Positions 9,024 to 17,927 of a DNA stretch of 64,000 nt are shown here, in pieces. Both the position numbers and the translations under genes were made by a program. The stretch is from Paramesorhizobium endophyticum (GTDB lineage: Bacteria; Pseudomonadota; Alphaproteobacteria; Rhizobiales; Rhizobiaceae), in the NCBI RefSeq assembly GCF_014640615.1, contig NZ_BMHH01000004.1, forward strand, positions 62,001-126,000. Reading direction: 5' to 3'. How positions within the stretch are numbered: the first letter of the stretch is position 1; each line of letters begins with the position of its first letter. Under the pieces are notes generated by a model. It was not told the DNA's origin. It worked only from the letters and a program-made list of their open reading frames with translations, and searched no databases.

Positions 9024-9827
9024 AAGCCCGGCTGGAACCCGCGCTGCCCCAACAAGGTGCGCTACGAAATGCTCAAGCGGCTCGGATATTTCGTGACCGA
9101 ACGAGCCGGCGCAGGGCGAAATCTATTTCGGCGAAGAGCGCATCCATGGCCGCTCGCGCGCTGAGATGCGTCCGCTCCGGTCCCGCATGCAGATCGTCTT
9201 CCAGGATCCGTTCGCCTCGCTCAACCCGCGCATGACCAGAGTTCGGAGCATTTCGCGGAATATACCCCCTGGTTCATCAAGCGCGACCGTGAAGACCTCA
9301 TCGAGAAATTCGGCATTCCATTGGACGAATATCCCAAGCGCTGCATCGAGCAGATCGAGCGCTGGAAGGATCAGGCGGCGGCCTATCGCTCAGCGGAGCG
9401 CATCGAAGTGAAACAGTCGAAGGAATACGCCTCTTCGATCATGAACTCCGTCTGGACCGGCGAGCCCTCGGTCATCTACGGCAACCAGCGCAACAATGGC
9501 TGCATCACCTCGCTTCCGGCGGCATGCGCTGCCGAAGTGCCCTGTCTGGTCGACCATAATGGCATCCAGCCGACATTCATCGGCGAACTGCCGCCGCAAC
9601 TGACGGCGCTGATGCGCACCAACATCAACGTGCAGGAACTGACGGTTCGGGCGCTGATGGCGGAAAATCGCGAACACATCTATCACGCGGCGATGATGGA
9701 CCCACATACTGCCGCCGAACTCGACCTCAACCAAATCTGGTCGCTGGTAGACGACCTGCTTCTTGCGCACCGGGATTGGCTGCCGGAATGGACGCAGGCT
9801 CCCGCGAAACAGGATCAGGCCGCGTGA
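9024..9827 (+). pseudogene. melA: GH4 alpha-galactosidase remnant, interrupted by an ABC ATPase fragment
   Basis: The plus strand from 9024 reads KPGWNPRCPNKVRYEMLKRL then GYFVTE up to about 9100. After a 138-bp foreign insert the same frame resumes at 9239 with SSEHFAEYTPWFIKRD and continues to the stop at 9827. The sequence matches the C-terminal half of NAD- and metal-dependent family 4 alpha-galactosidases (MelA type). GNQRNNGCITSLPAACAAEV is the conserved C-terminal block. The N-terminal Rossmann half is deleted and the insert brings an in-frame TGA, so no active enzyme can be made. A 168-aa fragment from an ATG at 9321 is open but has no ribosome-binding site that I can see. Confidence 0.85.
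9101..9238 (+). pseudogene. ABC transporter ATPase fragment inserted in the GH4 gene
   Basis: In a different frame from the GH4 gene, this 138-bp segment encodes GEIYFGEERIHGRSRAEMRP and then [20 protein letters not shown]. This is the Q-loop region of a DppF/OppF-type ATPase. It resembles but is not identical to the corresponding part of the ATPase at 6890-8692, so it came from another gene copy. The length is 46 codons, so the GH4 frame is the same on both sides, but the insert introduces a stop in that frame. ACC trinucleotides lie at both junctions. In rhizobia a peptide-type importer is linked to melA, so a former neighbouring transporter gene is a plausible source. Confidence 0.8.
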
Positions 9828-10226
9828 CACCTTCGGCCCAGCTTGGTAAGCATATCGCTTAGGAGCGGAGCTACAGCGCGCTTCGCAGATGCTCCTAATC
9901 GCCGAACCTCGCCATGAGGAAATTCGGGCGGCGGTCGGTGCGGACAAGACCGGCACGCGCTGATTACGGCAGGTCGGCCAGAATTCCCGTGCGGCTTGCC
10001 GAATCAGCAGGCCGTGCGCCCAGCTTCTCGGAAAGCATGCGATGCTGCCCGCGCGCCCGGGGCGGTCGTGCCGAGGGCGGAAGCCGAGCTCAGCGAGTGG
10101 CTCAAGCGATAGCTGTCTCGCAAGAGGTGCATGGCGGAGACCTGCATTCTTGTGGATGTTCATTCGGCCCCCTGCCGGGATCCTCCGAGGTGCTCTGGAT
10201 TTCCGCTTCCCTATCCGCCCTCTTAT
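9828..10226. other. Non-coding or decayed stretch between the GH4 remnant and modE
   Basis: No convincing gene is visible. TTAGGAGC at 9859-9866 pairs with GCTCCTAA at 9891-9898 to form an 8-bp stem with a 24-base loop and no T-tract. A short plus-strand frame ending at about 10110 reads AVVPRAEAELSEWLKR and could be the tail of a lost gene, but I cannot assign it to a family. The stretch continues the decay seen at 8772-9827. Confidence 0.5.
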
Positions 10227-10251
10227 CGTTATATAGTTATCCTATATGACG
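10227..10251. promoter_or_regulatory. ModE box overlapping the modE start
   Basis: CGTTATATA at 10227-10235 and TATATGACG at 10243-10251 are inverted repeats with one mismatch and a 7-base spacer. They closely match the CGNTATATA-N6/7-TATATNNCG pattern of enterobacterial ModE operators. The right half covers the ATG at 10246. Occupation by ModE-molybdate would block transcription of modEABC, giving autoregulation. It also raises the possibility that translation starts at the ATG at 10270. Confidence 0.75.
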
Positions 10252-11058
10252 GTCGCCGAAAGCAGGCGGATGATTGAAGCCTCAATTACTCTCGGAAGCG
10301 AGGAAGTTCCCGCCATTGGGCGTGAGCGTATTCGGCTGCTCGAGGCCGTGGCGCGCAGCGGCAGCATTACGGCTGGCGCGAAGGCGGCGGGGCTCAGCTA
10401 CAAGGCGGCCTGGGATGCGCTTGACGCCATGGCAAACCTGTTTGGCCAGCCTCTGCTCGAAACCCGCGCGGGTGGCCGCGCCGGGGGCGGTGCCAGACTC
10501 ACGCCCACCGGCCTCCGTGTCGTCGAAGCCTTCCACCGGCTGGAGGCGGAGCTTTCCCAACTGCTCGCCCGGCTCGAGCCGGAACTGGCGGGAACGGGCA
10601 TCCGGCCGCTTCATCTCGTATCGGGATTTCTCATGAAAACAAGCGCCCGCAATGCACTGCGCGGCACGATCACCGGCATCGTGTCCGACACCCTCATGGC
10701 GGAAATCGCGGTAGCGATCAACGAAGACACGACCATCCACGCACTGGTCACCAATGAAAGCGTCCGCGAGCTTGGCCTCGTGCCCGGAAGGGAGGCCATC
10801 GTTCTCATAAAGGCGCCCTTCGTGATCATCGCGCCGGGGGGAGATCGTCCAGCCATATCCGTCCGCAATTGTGTGCCCGGCACGGTGCTGCGCTGCGAGA
10901 CCTCGCCCGTCAATGCCGAGATCGTGCTCGACATCGGCGGCGGCAAGACGCTTGCCGCGACGATCACGGCACGCAGCGCCAAAGACTTGGATATCACGCC
11001 CGGCCGGCCGGCCTATGCACTGTTCGATGCCGCGCACGTCATCATCGCCACCGACTGA
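10246..11058 (+). CDS. modE: Molybdate-responsive transcriptional regulator ModE
   Basis: A 270-aa protein with an N-terminal winged helix-turn-helix (GRERIRLLEAVARSGSITAG, SYKAAWDALDAM; about residues 25-85). Two tandem Mop/TOBE molybdate-binding domains follow (about residues 130-200, containing SARNALRGTITGI, and 203-268, ending AYALFDAAHVIIATD). This is the full-length ModE architecture: the protein binds molybdate and represses uptake genes. The ATG at 10246 lies inside the candidate operator. The ATG at 10270 (MIEASITLG) would lose only eight residues and may be the true start. modA follows after 26 bp, suggesting one modEABC transcript. Confidence 0.92.
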   Translation: MTVAESRRMIEASITLGSEEVPAIGRERIRLLEAVARSGSITAGAKAAGLSYKAAWDALDAMANLFGQPLLETRAGGRAGGGARLTPTGLRVVEAFHRLEAELSQLLARLEPELAGTGIRPLHLVSGFLMKTSARNALRGTITGIVSDTLMAEIAVAINEDTTIHALVTNESVRELGLVPGREAIVLIKAPFVIIAPGGDRPAISVRNCVPGTVLRCETSPVNAEIVLDIGGGKTLAATITARSAKDLDITPGRPAYALFDAAHVIIATD

Positions 11059-11084
11059 AACCGTCACGGGGAAGGGGAAATATC

Positions 11085-11846
11085 ATGAGAAGGCTGAAAT
11101 CGCTCATCGCGGCTGCCGTCCTGGCCGTTGCCGCCTTAAGCGCGGGGCAGGCGAGCGCGGATGAAACCAATGTCGCCGTCGCCGCCAATTTTACCGACGC
11201 GGCAAAGGACATCGCCGCCGCCTTCAAGGCGAAGACGGGGCATGAAGCGGTGCTTTCCTTCGGCTCGTCTGGCCAATTCTATACGCAGATCAAGCAGGAC
11301 GCGCCTTTTCAGATTTTCCTGTCGGCGGATGCGGAACGCCCGGAGAGGCTCGTCAAGGAAGGGGTGGGCGTGGCCGACAGCCGGTTTACCTATGCCATCG
11401 GCAAGCTCGTGCTTTGGAGCAAGGACGCGGACCTCGTGAAGGGCGAGGAGACGCTCAAAAATGGCGGATTTAGCAAGATCGCCATCGCCAATCCGGCGGC
11501 AGCGCCTTACGGAACGGCGGCGGTGGAGACGCTGAGGGCACTCGGCGTCTATGATGCTCTCAAGCCGAAGATCGTGCAGGGCAACAATATCGGCCAGACC
11601 TTCCAGTTTGCGGATACCGGTAATGCGGAACTCGGCTTTGTCGCGCTCTCGCAACTCGCCGGGAATGACGGCGGCTCGCGCTGGCTGGTGCCGCAGGAGA
11701 TGTACACGCCAATCCGGCAGGACGCCGTGCTGTTGAAAAAGGGCGAAGGGAACAAGGCGGCGGCAGCTTTTATGGACTTCCTGAAAGGTCCGGAGGCCCG
11801 CGCCATCATCCAAAAATATGGCTATGCCATCGGCACGGTCAGTTGA
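11085..11846 (+). CDS. modA: Molybdate ABC transporter substrate-binding protein ModA
   Basis: A 253-aa periplasmic protein with a clear signal peptide (MRRLKSLIAAAVLAVAALSA, cleavage near GQASA-DE). The mature part starts TNVAVAANFTDAAKDIAAAF, typical of ModA, and carries the oxyanion-binding regions FGSSGQFYTQI and FLSADAERPERL, with ANPAAAPYGTAA in the second lobe. It delivers molybdate or tungstate to ModBC. GGGGAA lies just upstream of the ATG. Confidence 0.95.
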   Translation: MRRLKSLIAAAVLAVAALSAGQASADETNVAVAANFTDAAKDIAAAFKAKTGHEAVLSFGSSGQFYTQIKQDAPFQIFLSADAERPERLVKEGVGVADSRFTYAIGKLVLWSKDADLVKGEETLKNGGFSKIAIANPAAAPYGTAAVETLRALGVYDALKPKIVQGNNIGQTFQFADTGNAELGFVALSQLAGNDGGSRWLVPQEMYTPIRQDAVLLKKGEGNKAAAAFMDFLKGPEARAIIQKYGYAIGTVS

Positions 11847-11849
11847 GGC

Positions 11850-12539
11850 ATGATGAGCGGGCTTGGCGCGGATGTGTGGGTTGCCATAGGGCTGACGGTC
11901 GAACTAGCCGCGGTCACCACGGTGGTCTTGCTGGTCATCGGCACGCCGCTCGCATGGTGGCTCGCGCGCACGGATGCGTGGTGGAAAGAAGCAGTGGGCG
12001 CAATCGTAGCCATGCCCCTCGTGTTGCCGCCCACGGTGCTCGGCTTTTATCTCCTTCTCGCCCTCGGCCCGGATGGTCCCGGTGGCGTGATTGCCGGCCT
12101 CTGGGGCGCGCGCACCCTGGCCTTCACCTTCGAGGGGCTCATTATTGGCTCGGTCATCTATTCGCTGCCCTTCGTGGTGCAGCCGATCCGCAACGCATTC
12201 GAGGCGATGGGTGAGCGGCCGCTCGAAGTCGCCGCGACGCTGCGCGCTTCTCCACGCCGCGCCTTCTGGACCGTCGCGGTTCCCTTGGCGCGACCGGGCT
12301 TTTTCACCGGGGCGGTGCTCGGTTTCGCCCATACGGTTGGCGAGTTTGGCGTCGTGTTGATGATCGGCGGCAATATACCGGGCGAGACGAAGGTGCTGTC
12401 GGTGGCGATTTATGATTATGTCGAGACCTCGCAATGGCGCGAGGCCACCATTCTGGCGACCGGCATGGTGGTGTTCGCCTTCGCCGTCGTCCTTACCATG
12501 ATGCTGATCGAAAAGCACTTTTCTCGGGTCGCCGAATGA
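11850..12539 (+). CDS. modB: Molybdate ABC transporter permease ModB
   Basis: A 229-aa inner-membrane permease with about five hydrophobic segments, beginning [20 protein letters not shown]. The ATPase-contact loop reads [20 protein letters not shown] and [20 protein letters not shown] is the conserved ModB block. It starts 3 bp after the modA stop; a second ATG directly follows the first, so 11853 is an alternative start. Its stop overlaps the modC start (ATGA). Confidence 0.95.
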   Translation: MMSGLGADVWVAIGLTVELAAVTTVVLLVIGTPLAWWLARTDAWWKEAVGAIVAMPLVLPPTVLGFYLLLALGPDGPGGVIAGLWGARTLAFTFEGLIIGSVIYSLPFVVQPIRNAFEAMGERPLEVAATLRASPRRAFWTVAVPLARPGFFTGAVLGFAHTVGEFGVVLMIGGNIPGETKVLSVAIYDYVETSQWREATILATGMVVFAFAVVLTMMLIEKHFSRVAE

Positions 12540-13462
12540 GCGGACCAAACGAAATCCGCGTCGCCTTCAGAGGGGGACTAGGACGTTTCACCCTCGACGC
12601 CGCATTCACCGTGCCGGCTTCGGGCGTGACGGCCCTCTTCGGCCCTTCCGGATGCGGCAAGACAACGGTGCTGCGCTGCATGGCCGGCTTGCAGCGCCTG
12701 GCCGGCGGCTATTGCGCTGTTGGCGACGATGTCTGGCAGGATGGCAGGCTATTCCGCCCGACCCATGAGCGTTCCATCGGCTATGTTTTCCAGGACGCGA
12801 ACCTCTTCCCGCATCTCTCCGTCACCGGCAATCTTCTCTACGCCACCTGTGGCCGCAAGCCGCGATCGCCAACGGATCGGATCGGCTTCGACGAGGTGGT
12901 GGCGCTTCTCGGGCTGGAGACGCTGCTCGACCGCGCGCCGCGCAATCTCTCCGGCGGCGAGCGCCAGAGGGTGGCTTTGGGGCGGGCGCTCTTGTCACAG
13001 CCGAAGCTGCTCCTGATGGACGAGCCGCTCTCGGCACTCGACCAGCAGACGAAGGATGAAGTCCTGCCATTTCTGGAACGTCTGCACGATTCGCTCTCCC
13101 TGCCGGTCATCTATGTGAGCCATGACATCGCGGAGGTCGAGCGACTGGCCGATCATCTGGTGCTGATGCGCTCAGGCAAGGTGCTGGCTGCCGGTTCTTT
13201 GAACAGCCTGCGAAGCGACCCCGCGCTTCCGGTTGCCGCCAAGCGCGAAGCCGCGCTGACGCTCGACGCTGTCGTGACTGCCTATGACCCGGTCCGCAAG
13301 CTTGCGACCCTCGATGTCGATGGCGGACGCTTCACCGTGCCGATGCCTGAAGCCGTGATCGGCGAGCGCCTCGGCGTGACAATCGCGACGCGTGACAAGA
13401 ATCGTGTCGATATTGACCCTCTCGCCACGGCATGCCGTGGCGAGAGGGTCATGCGTGGCTAG
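12536..13462 (+). CDS. modC: Molybdate ABC transporter ATPase ModC, shortened at the C-terminus
   Basis: A 308-aa ATPase with Walker [10 protein letters not shown]-loop [14 protein letters not shown], signature [15 protein letters not shown], Walker [13 protein letters not shown] and switch HVS-type SHD ([20 protein letters not shown]). A Mop/TOBE domain begins near residue 245 ([20 protein letters not shown]) but runs out after VTIATRD. E. coli ModC has 352 residues, so roughly the last 45 are missing. The replacing codons run through a perfect palindrome, and the stop overlaps the convergent recombinase gene by 4 bp. Transport may still work because the nucleotide-binding domain is intact, but molybdate sensing by the C-terminal domain is probably lost. 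Confidence 0.9.
   Translation: MSGPNEIRVAFRGGLGRFTLDAAFTVPASGVTALFGPSGCGKTTVLRCMAGLQRLAGGYCAVGDDVWQDGRLFRPTHERSIGYVFQDANLFPHLSVTGNLLYATCGRKPRSPTDRIGFDEVVALLGLETLLDRAPRNLSGGERQRVALGRALLSQPKLLLMDEPLSALDQQTKDEVLPFLERLHDSLSLPVIYVSHDIAEVERLADHLVLMRSGKVLAAGSLNSLRSDPALPVAAKREAALTLDAVVTAYDPVRKLATLDVDGGRFTVPMPEAVIGERLGVTIATRDKNRVDIDPLATACRGERVMRG
13414..13451. repeat. Perfect 38-bp palindrome at the 3' end of modC
   Basis: The left arm TGACCCTCTCGCCACGGCA (13414-13432) is followed directly by its exact reverse complement (13433-13451) with no spacer. It lies inside the last codons of modC and 8 bp beyond the 3' end of the recombinase gene. No T-tract follows on either strand, so it is not a classical intrinsic terminator, although the hairpin could still end or protect convergent transcripts. 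Its position beside a serine recombinase gene also makes it a candidate element end or recombination site. Confidence 0.85.
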
Positions 13463-14049
13463 ATATTCAATCCAGGCAGCTGGAACGACGGCGTCGGTAC
13501 CTCCCGAAGCAGCCGCCGAATCGTGCGCGGATGAACGGCGTATTTTTCAGCAACGGAATTGATCGTCTCCCCCATGGACCGGACAGCGGCGACCGCCTCC
13601 AGCCGTTGTGATTCGTTCAGCGCCGGCGGCCGGCCGATGTGATGCCCCTTTGCCCGGGCCGCCCTCATCCCTGCGCGGGTTCGCTCGCCGATCAGGGACC
13701 GCTCGAATTCCGCCAGCGCCGCCATGATGTGAAAGATGAGGCGCCCCCCGGGCGAGCGCGTGTCGATGCATTCGGTCAGCGAATAGAACTCGATTTTCCG
13801 CGCCGCCAGGGCATCTATGGTTTCCACCAGATCGAGCAGAGACCGCCCCAGCCGATCCAGCTTCCAGACGATGAGTGTATCGCCCGGCGAAAGGGTCTCC
13901 AGAACTCGTAGGAGGCCCGGCCGGGAAAAATCCACGCCTGACATCCCGTGGTCTTCGAAAATATGGTCGCATCCAGCAGCATGTAACGCCTCCCTTTGCA
14001 GATCAAGACTTTGATCATCCGTCGATACGCGTGCGTAACCAAATTTCAT
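13459..14049 (-). CDS. Serine recombinase, resolvase/invertase family (first copy)
   Basis: About 196 aa from the ATG at 14049 ([18 protein letters not shown]), preceded by AAAGGA; an upstream in-frame ATG at 14106 would add 19 unconserved residues. The catalytic serine lies in [26 protein letters not shown] is the conserved arginine-containing core, and [20 protein letters not shown] forms the long helix. The C-terminal helix-turn-helix reads [20 protein letters not shown]. It belongs to the Hin/Pin/resolvase type that cuts and rejoins DNA through a phosphoserine. Its stop overlaps the 3' end of modC. It is a clear paralogue of the recombinase at 25037-25603. Confidence 0.92.
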   Translation of the reverse strand: MKFGYARVSTDDQSLDLQREALHAAGCDHIFEDHGMSGVDFSRPGLLRVLETLSPGDTLIVWKLDRLGRSLLDLVETIDALAARKIEFYSLTECIDTRSPGGRLIFHIMAALAEFERSLIGERTRAGMRAARAKGHHIGRPPALNESQRLEAVAAVRSMGETINSVAEKYAVHPRTIRRLLREVPTPSFQLPGLNI

Positions 14050-14505
14050 GCTCAATTTTCCTTTAATCTTTTCAGTGCTTTGTCCGCGTTCTCCTTCTCG
14101 TTGCATGCCGCGAAGCGGCCTCCCGTGATTTTGGCTTGACTCAAGGGGACGGTTTTGTCCGCCCCTGATTTGCCCCGATTAGCCTGTGTCACCCCACAGA
14201 AGCTGCTAGCGATTACAAGCATTTCTGCGTACTGTTACCCGTTGCTGCCCATATAGACAAAAGCCTCCCCTTTCTCCCGATCCGAGAGACAGAAACCGCG
14301 CCATTTAGTCGGGGTGACTACTTGGATTTATGTTGGGCTTTAGGGGTATTTCCGAATGAAAATCTTCGTTTGCTTCAATTAGACGCTCGATAGAACGGGA
14401 TTCTCCCGCTTTTTCTCCCATCTGAACTTTGGATGCTTCTTCCGCTTGGGCCTTTCGCGGTTCCGTGCGCCCGAACTTCGATGTTTTTTCGCAAACGAGG
14501 AATGA
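14050..14505. other. Non-coding region upstream of the recombinase and the autotransporter
   Basis: This 456-bp divergent region has no convincing gene. It contains small hairpins: GCCGC-GAA-GCGGC near 14110 and GGAC-N6-GTCC near 14148. It must hold the promoters of the recombinase (minus) and the autotransporter (plus). I see no strong -35/-10 pair and no obvious long repeat shared with the region around the second recombinase. Confidence 0.5.
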
Positions 14506-17500
14506 ATGAAATCGACCGCCGCTCTTAATATGACCACTTCTCTTGTCGCGCTGGTCGCGGCGATGGCTGCCCCTGCGCAAGCGCAGCAGGCTTCAACCGG
14601 ATGGACCGGTGGAAGCTCGTACTGGACTACTTGCGCAGGAGGCAGCACGTGCCGGGTCGATGGCGACAATCACTGGGGTAACTACGCGAACTGGGCGGGC
14701 GGCGTGGTCCCCGGTGCGAACACCGATGTGAATATCGGCCTTTCCACCTATCAATCCGGAACGAATTCTCGCCCGACGCAGCACGACACGGTTGAAATCG
14801 TCCAGGGCAGCACGGCGAATGCCGGGTCCGTCACGATCGGCTTTACCGGGTCGCGGGCTGACTCGGGAACGTTCGGTGAGGGCAATCTCTCGGTCACGGA
14901 AAACTCGAATTTGAATATCAGCCGCACGCTGACCGTCGGTGAGGATGGCAATGCCCGGCTTCAGGTGCATGCAGGCAGTACAGTCGATACGCAAGGTCGC
15001 GTCACCGTCGGCGCGGACGAGGCCAGCACCGGTATTCTGGTCAATGGCGGCCGCTTGATCAACCGTAATGGCCTCGTTGTCGGCGCGGATGGCTATGGCA
15101 GAGTTGTCACCGATGGTGCAGGCGCGCTTACCCAGACGGTCGGTGACACGAGGCTCGGCGCGGAAGAAACCGGCGTCGGCGTTGTTCAGGTTCATGGGGG
15201 GACGATGACCGGCAGCGGGCGGTTCGATGTCGGCTATGAAGGCGAGGGCTACGTCTTCGTCGAGCAGGGCGGTACGCTCTCCAACGGTATCGGCGTCGTC
15301 GGGCGGCAGGAAGACGCCAGTGGTTTCGCGGTGGTGCGGGATGCTGACAGCGTCTGGAGCAACACCGCCTTGACCCTCGGTCAGAAGGACGATTCCACCG
15401 GTGTTCTTGTCCTCACCAATGGCGGTACAGTGCGCGTCGGTGGAGGCGAAGGCACGCTGACGATTGCGGACGAAGTTGGTTCGACGGGCATTCTGAATAT
15501 CGGTGCTTATTCTCCGACGGGGCAGGACTACGGTCTCAACAATGTGGTTTCCGACCTGCTGCCAACGGATCTCGCCCCTGCAGCCGGCGCTGGTTATCTC
15601 GACGCCAAGACCATCCAGTTCGGTCAGGGCGCCGGCTTCGTCAACTTCAAGCACACGGAAACCGAGGCTGACGATTATAGCTTCAAGGCCGGGTTTGCGG
15701 GCAATGGTACGGTCACGCACCATGCCGGGTTTACGGTTCTGGACGGCGACTCCTCTGCTTTCACGGGCAACATGACCATTCTTGGCGGCGTTGCCGTTGC
15801 CAACAATGTGCTGGCGGGCAATGTCGGGGTCGGTGCTAGCGGAACCTTGCGCATCGGCCATGGTGGCGCGACTGGCGATGTCGTCAACGACATCCAGAAT
15901 GAGGGCCTGGTCCAGTTCAACCGTTCCGACCGCTATGTCTATGGTAGCGTGATCGCGGGTACGGGAGCGGTCGAACAGCTGGGTACGGGTACGACGGTCC
16001 TCACTGGGGCCAACGCCTACACCGGCAGGACCACAATCACCAACGGCACTTTGCAGCTCGGTGACGGCGGCACGTCCGGCTCGATCGCAAACACCTCGGG
16101 CGTCGAGATCGGCGAGAACGGCACGCTTGCCTTCAACCGATCCGATGCGGTGCTGTTCGACCGCAAGATCACCGGAACGGGCAAGCTCGCCCAGATCGGC
16201 TTCGGCCTTACCAATGTGACCGAGGATAATTCCGGCTTCACCGGCGAAGCACGCGTGGAAAACGGCGTTCTCTCCGTCAATGGCGTACTCAGGGGTACGA
16301 TGGACGTAACCGGCGGTACGCTGGAAGGCGTGGGCCGCGTCGGCACCACCACCGTGCGCAAGGACGGCTCCATCGCTCCGGGCAATATCCTGGGCGAGCG
16401 GATCGGGACGCTCACCGTAGATGGCGACCTGGCGCATGAGGCGGGCTCGAAATATCTGGCGGATGTGCGCTCGACGGGCGAGAATGATCTGCTGCAGGTC
16501 ATGGGCAAGGCGGACATCACTGAGGGCTCCGTGCTCAACGTCACGAAGCTCGATCCGGCCCGCTACGAGCTGGAGCATCGCTATACCGTGCTTTCGGCGG
16601 CTCAGGGCGTCACGGGCGATTATGACCTGACCGGCGATACCTGGGTCTCAACCTTCTATCAGGTCCAGGATCATTACGACCAGAACAATGTGTATCTCGA
16701 CGTTGCCCAGCACCGGCTGTTCCAGGAGGCGGGCAAGACCCGCAACCAGATCGCGGCGGCGACGGCGGCTCAGGAGCTGAAGGCCGAGCGCGATCCGCAG
16801 ACGAACTATCCCACCAACGAGCTGTTCCGGGCCATCGCGTACCTCCAGACCGATGGCGAGGCGCAGCATGCTTTCGACGTGATTTCGGGCGAAATCCACG
16901 CCTCGGTAAAAGCCGACCTCGTCGAAAGCAGCAAATTCGTGCGCGACGCCGTCACCAACCGTATCCGTGGCGCCTTCGGGCTCGATGCGGCGCAGGCTCG
17001 CTCGGAGGGCAAGGAACTCGCGCCCGGTGATGCGGACGGCACGGTTCTGTGGGCCAATGGCTTCGGCTCATGGGGCACGCTCGAGGGTGATAGCAATGCC
17101 GGTGACCTCGACCGCGACATCGGCGGCGCCTTCGTCGGCATCGATACGTCGGTGGCGCAGAACTTCCGCCTGGGTGTTGTCGGCGGCTACAGCGACGCCT
17201 CCTATGATGCCGCAAGCCGCCAGTCGACCGGATCGAGCCGCAATGTTGATCTGGGCGTCTATGGCGGTGGGCAGTGGGATGCCATCGGCGTGCGGCTCGG
17301 CGCCAACTACACCTGGCACAAGCTCGAATTCGACCGCTCGGTCGTCTTCCCCGGCTTCGCGGAGTCGATTTCGTCCGACTATGACGGCCACACGATCCAG
17401 GCATACGGCGATATCGGTTACACGATCCGCCATGGCGCGGCGAATTTCGAACCCTTCGCGGCTCTCGCCTATGTCAGCACCAAGACGGACGATTATGCCG

Positions 17501-17850
17501 AAACGGGCGGCGTCTCTGCTCTGACGGGCGCAAGCGACGACATGGGCACCGGCTTCTCCACCCTTGGCCTCCGGGCCTCCACCGAAATCCAGCCCGGCGT
17601 CACCGCTCGCGGCATGGCCGGCTGGCGGCATGCCTTCGGAGACGTCGAGACGAGTGCGTCCCATGCATTTGACGGCAGCAGCATCTTCTCCGTCGGCGGC
17701 GTGCCGATCGCGCAGAACCTCGCGGTGCTCGAGCTGGGCGTCGATGCGGCCATCAACGAAAAGCTGATGGTAGGCGTCTCCTATGCGGGCCAGCTGGGCG
17801 ATGGCGTCCAGGACCATGGCCTCAAGGGCAAGGTGGACTGGAAGTTCTAG
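14506..17850 (+). CDS. Type Va autotransporter adhesin
   Basis: A 1114-aa outer-membrane autotransporter. The N-terminus has a signal peptide (MKSTAALNMTTSLVALVAAM, cleavage after APAQA near residue 26). The passenger (about 27-800) is glycine-, threonine- and valine-rich with beta-helix repeats such as AYTGRTTITNGTLQLGDGG and a GSIAPGN block near residue 625. The C-terminal 280 residues form the beta-barrel, starting around LWANGFGSWGTLEGDSNAGD and ending LKGKVDWKF with the terminal aromatic recognised by the Bam machinery. GAGG precedes the ATG. It is transcribed alone and followed by two hairpins. Brucella autotransporters of this build act in adhesion, but the ligand here is unknown. Confidence 0.92.
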   Translation: MKSTAALNMTTSLVALVAAMAAPAQAQQASTGWTGGSSYWTTCAGGSTCRVDGDNHWGNYANWAGGVVPGANTDVNIGLSTYQSGTNSRPTQHDTVEIVQGSTANAGSVTIGFTGSRADSGTFGEGNLSVTENSNLNISRTLTVGEDGNARLQVHAGSTVDTQGRVTVGADEASTGILVNGGRLINRNGLVVGADGYGRVVTDGAGALTQTVGDTRLGAEETGVGVVQVHGGTMTGSGRFDVGYEGEGYVFVEQGGTLSNGIGVVGRQEDASGFAVVRDADSVWSNTALTLGQKDDSTGVLVLTNGGTVRVGGGEGTLTIADEVGSTGILNIGAYSPTGQDYGLNNVVSDLLPTDLAPAAGAGYLDAKTIQFGQGAGFVNFKHTETEADDYSFKAGFAGNGTVTHHAGFTVLDGDSSAFTGNMTILGGVAVANNVLAGNVGVGASGTLRIGHGGATGDVVNDIQNEGLVQFNRSDRYVYGSVIAGTGAVEQLGTGTTVLTGANAYTGRTTITNGTLQLGDGGTSGSIANTSGVEIGENGTLAFNRSDAVLFDRKITGTGKLAQIGFGLTNVTEDNSGFTGEARVENGVLSVNGVLRGTMDVTGGTLEGVGRVGTTTVRKDGSIAPGNILGERIGTLTVDGDLAHEAGSKYLADVRSTGENDLLQVMGKADITEGSVLNVTKLDPARYELEHRYTVLSAAQGVTGDYDLTGDTWVSTFYQVQDHYDQNNVYLDVAQHRLFQEAGKTRNQIAAATAAQELKAERDPQTNYPTNELFRAIAYLQTDGEAQHAFDVISGEIHASVKADLVESSKFVRDAVTNRIRGAFGLDAAQARSEGKELAPGDADGTVLWANGFGSWGTLEGDSNAGDLDRDIGGAFVGIDTSVAQNFRLGVVGGYSDASYDAASRQSTGSSRNVDLGVYGGGQWDAIGVRLGANYTWHKLEFDRSVVFPGFAESISSDYDGHTIQAYGDIGYTIRHGAANFEPFAALAYVSTKTDDYAETGGVSALTGASDDMGTGFSTLGLRASTEIQPGVTARGMAGWRHAFGDVETSASHAFDGSSIFSVGGVPIAQNLAVLELGVDAAINEKLMVGVSYAGQLGDGVQDHGLKGKVDWKF

Positions 17851-17854
17851 AATT

Positions 17855-17927
17855 CTCCGTGCGTCCCGCCAGATTGCACGGAGATGCTGACCGCCGGAAC
17901 GATACCCGCGCATCGTTCCGGCGGTCA
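17855..17927. terminator. Two stem-loops after the autotransporter gene
   Basis: CTCCGTGC at 17855-17862 pairs with GCACGGAG at 17876-17883. A perfect 16-bp stem follows, TGACCGCCGGAACGAT (17888-17903) with ATCGTTCCGGCGGTCA (17912-17927), around an 8-base loop. No T-tract follows the second stem. Position and stem strength suggest transcript termination or 3'-end protection. Confidence 0.65.

Noticed and set aside
9321-9827. Independent 168-aa gene in the GH4 remnant
   Set aside because: It is the in-frame C-terminal part of the glycosidase and has no Shine-Dalgarno of its own; it is better treated as part of the pseudogene.
13414-13451. Ordinary rho-independent terminator for modEABC
   Set aside because: The palindrome has no loop, lies within the modC coding sequence and is not followed by a T-tract on either strand. 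Termination is still possible but is not the best description.
14593-16578. Long open frame (661 codons) on the minus strand opposite the autotransporter
   Set aside because: The plus-strand autotransporter has a signal peptide, repeats and a barrel ending in Phe. The antisense frame has no recognisable domain and is a side effect of codon bias in GC-rich DNA.
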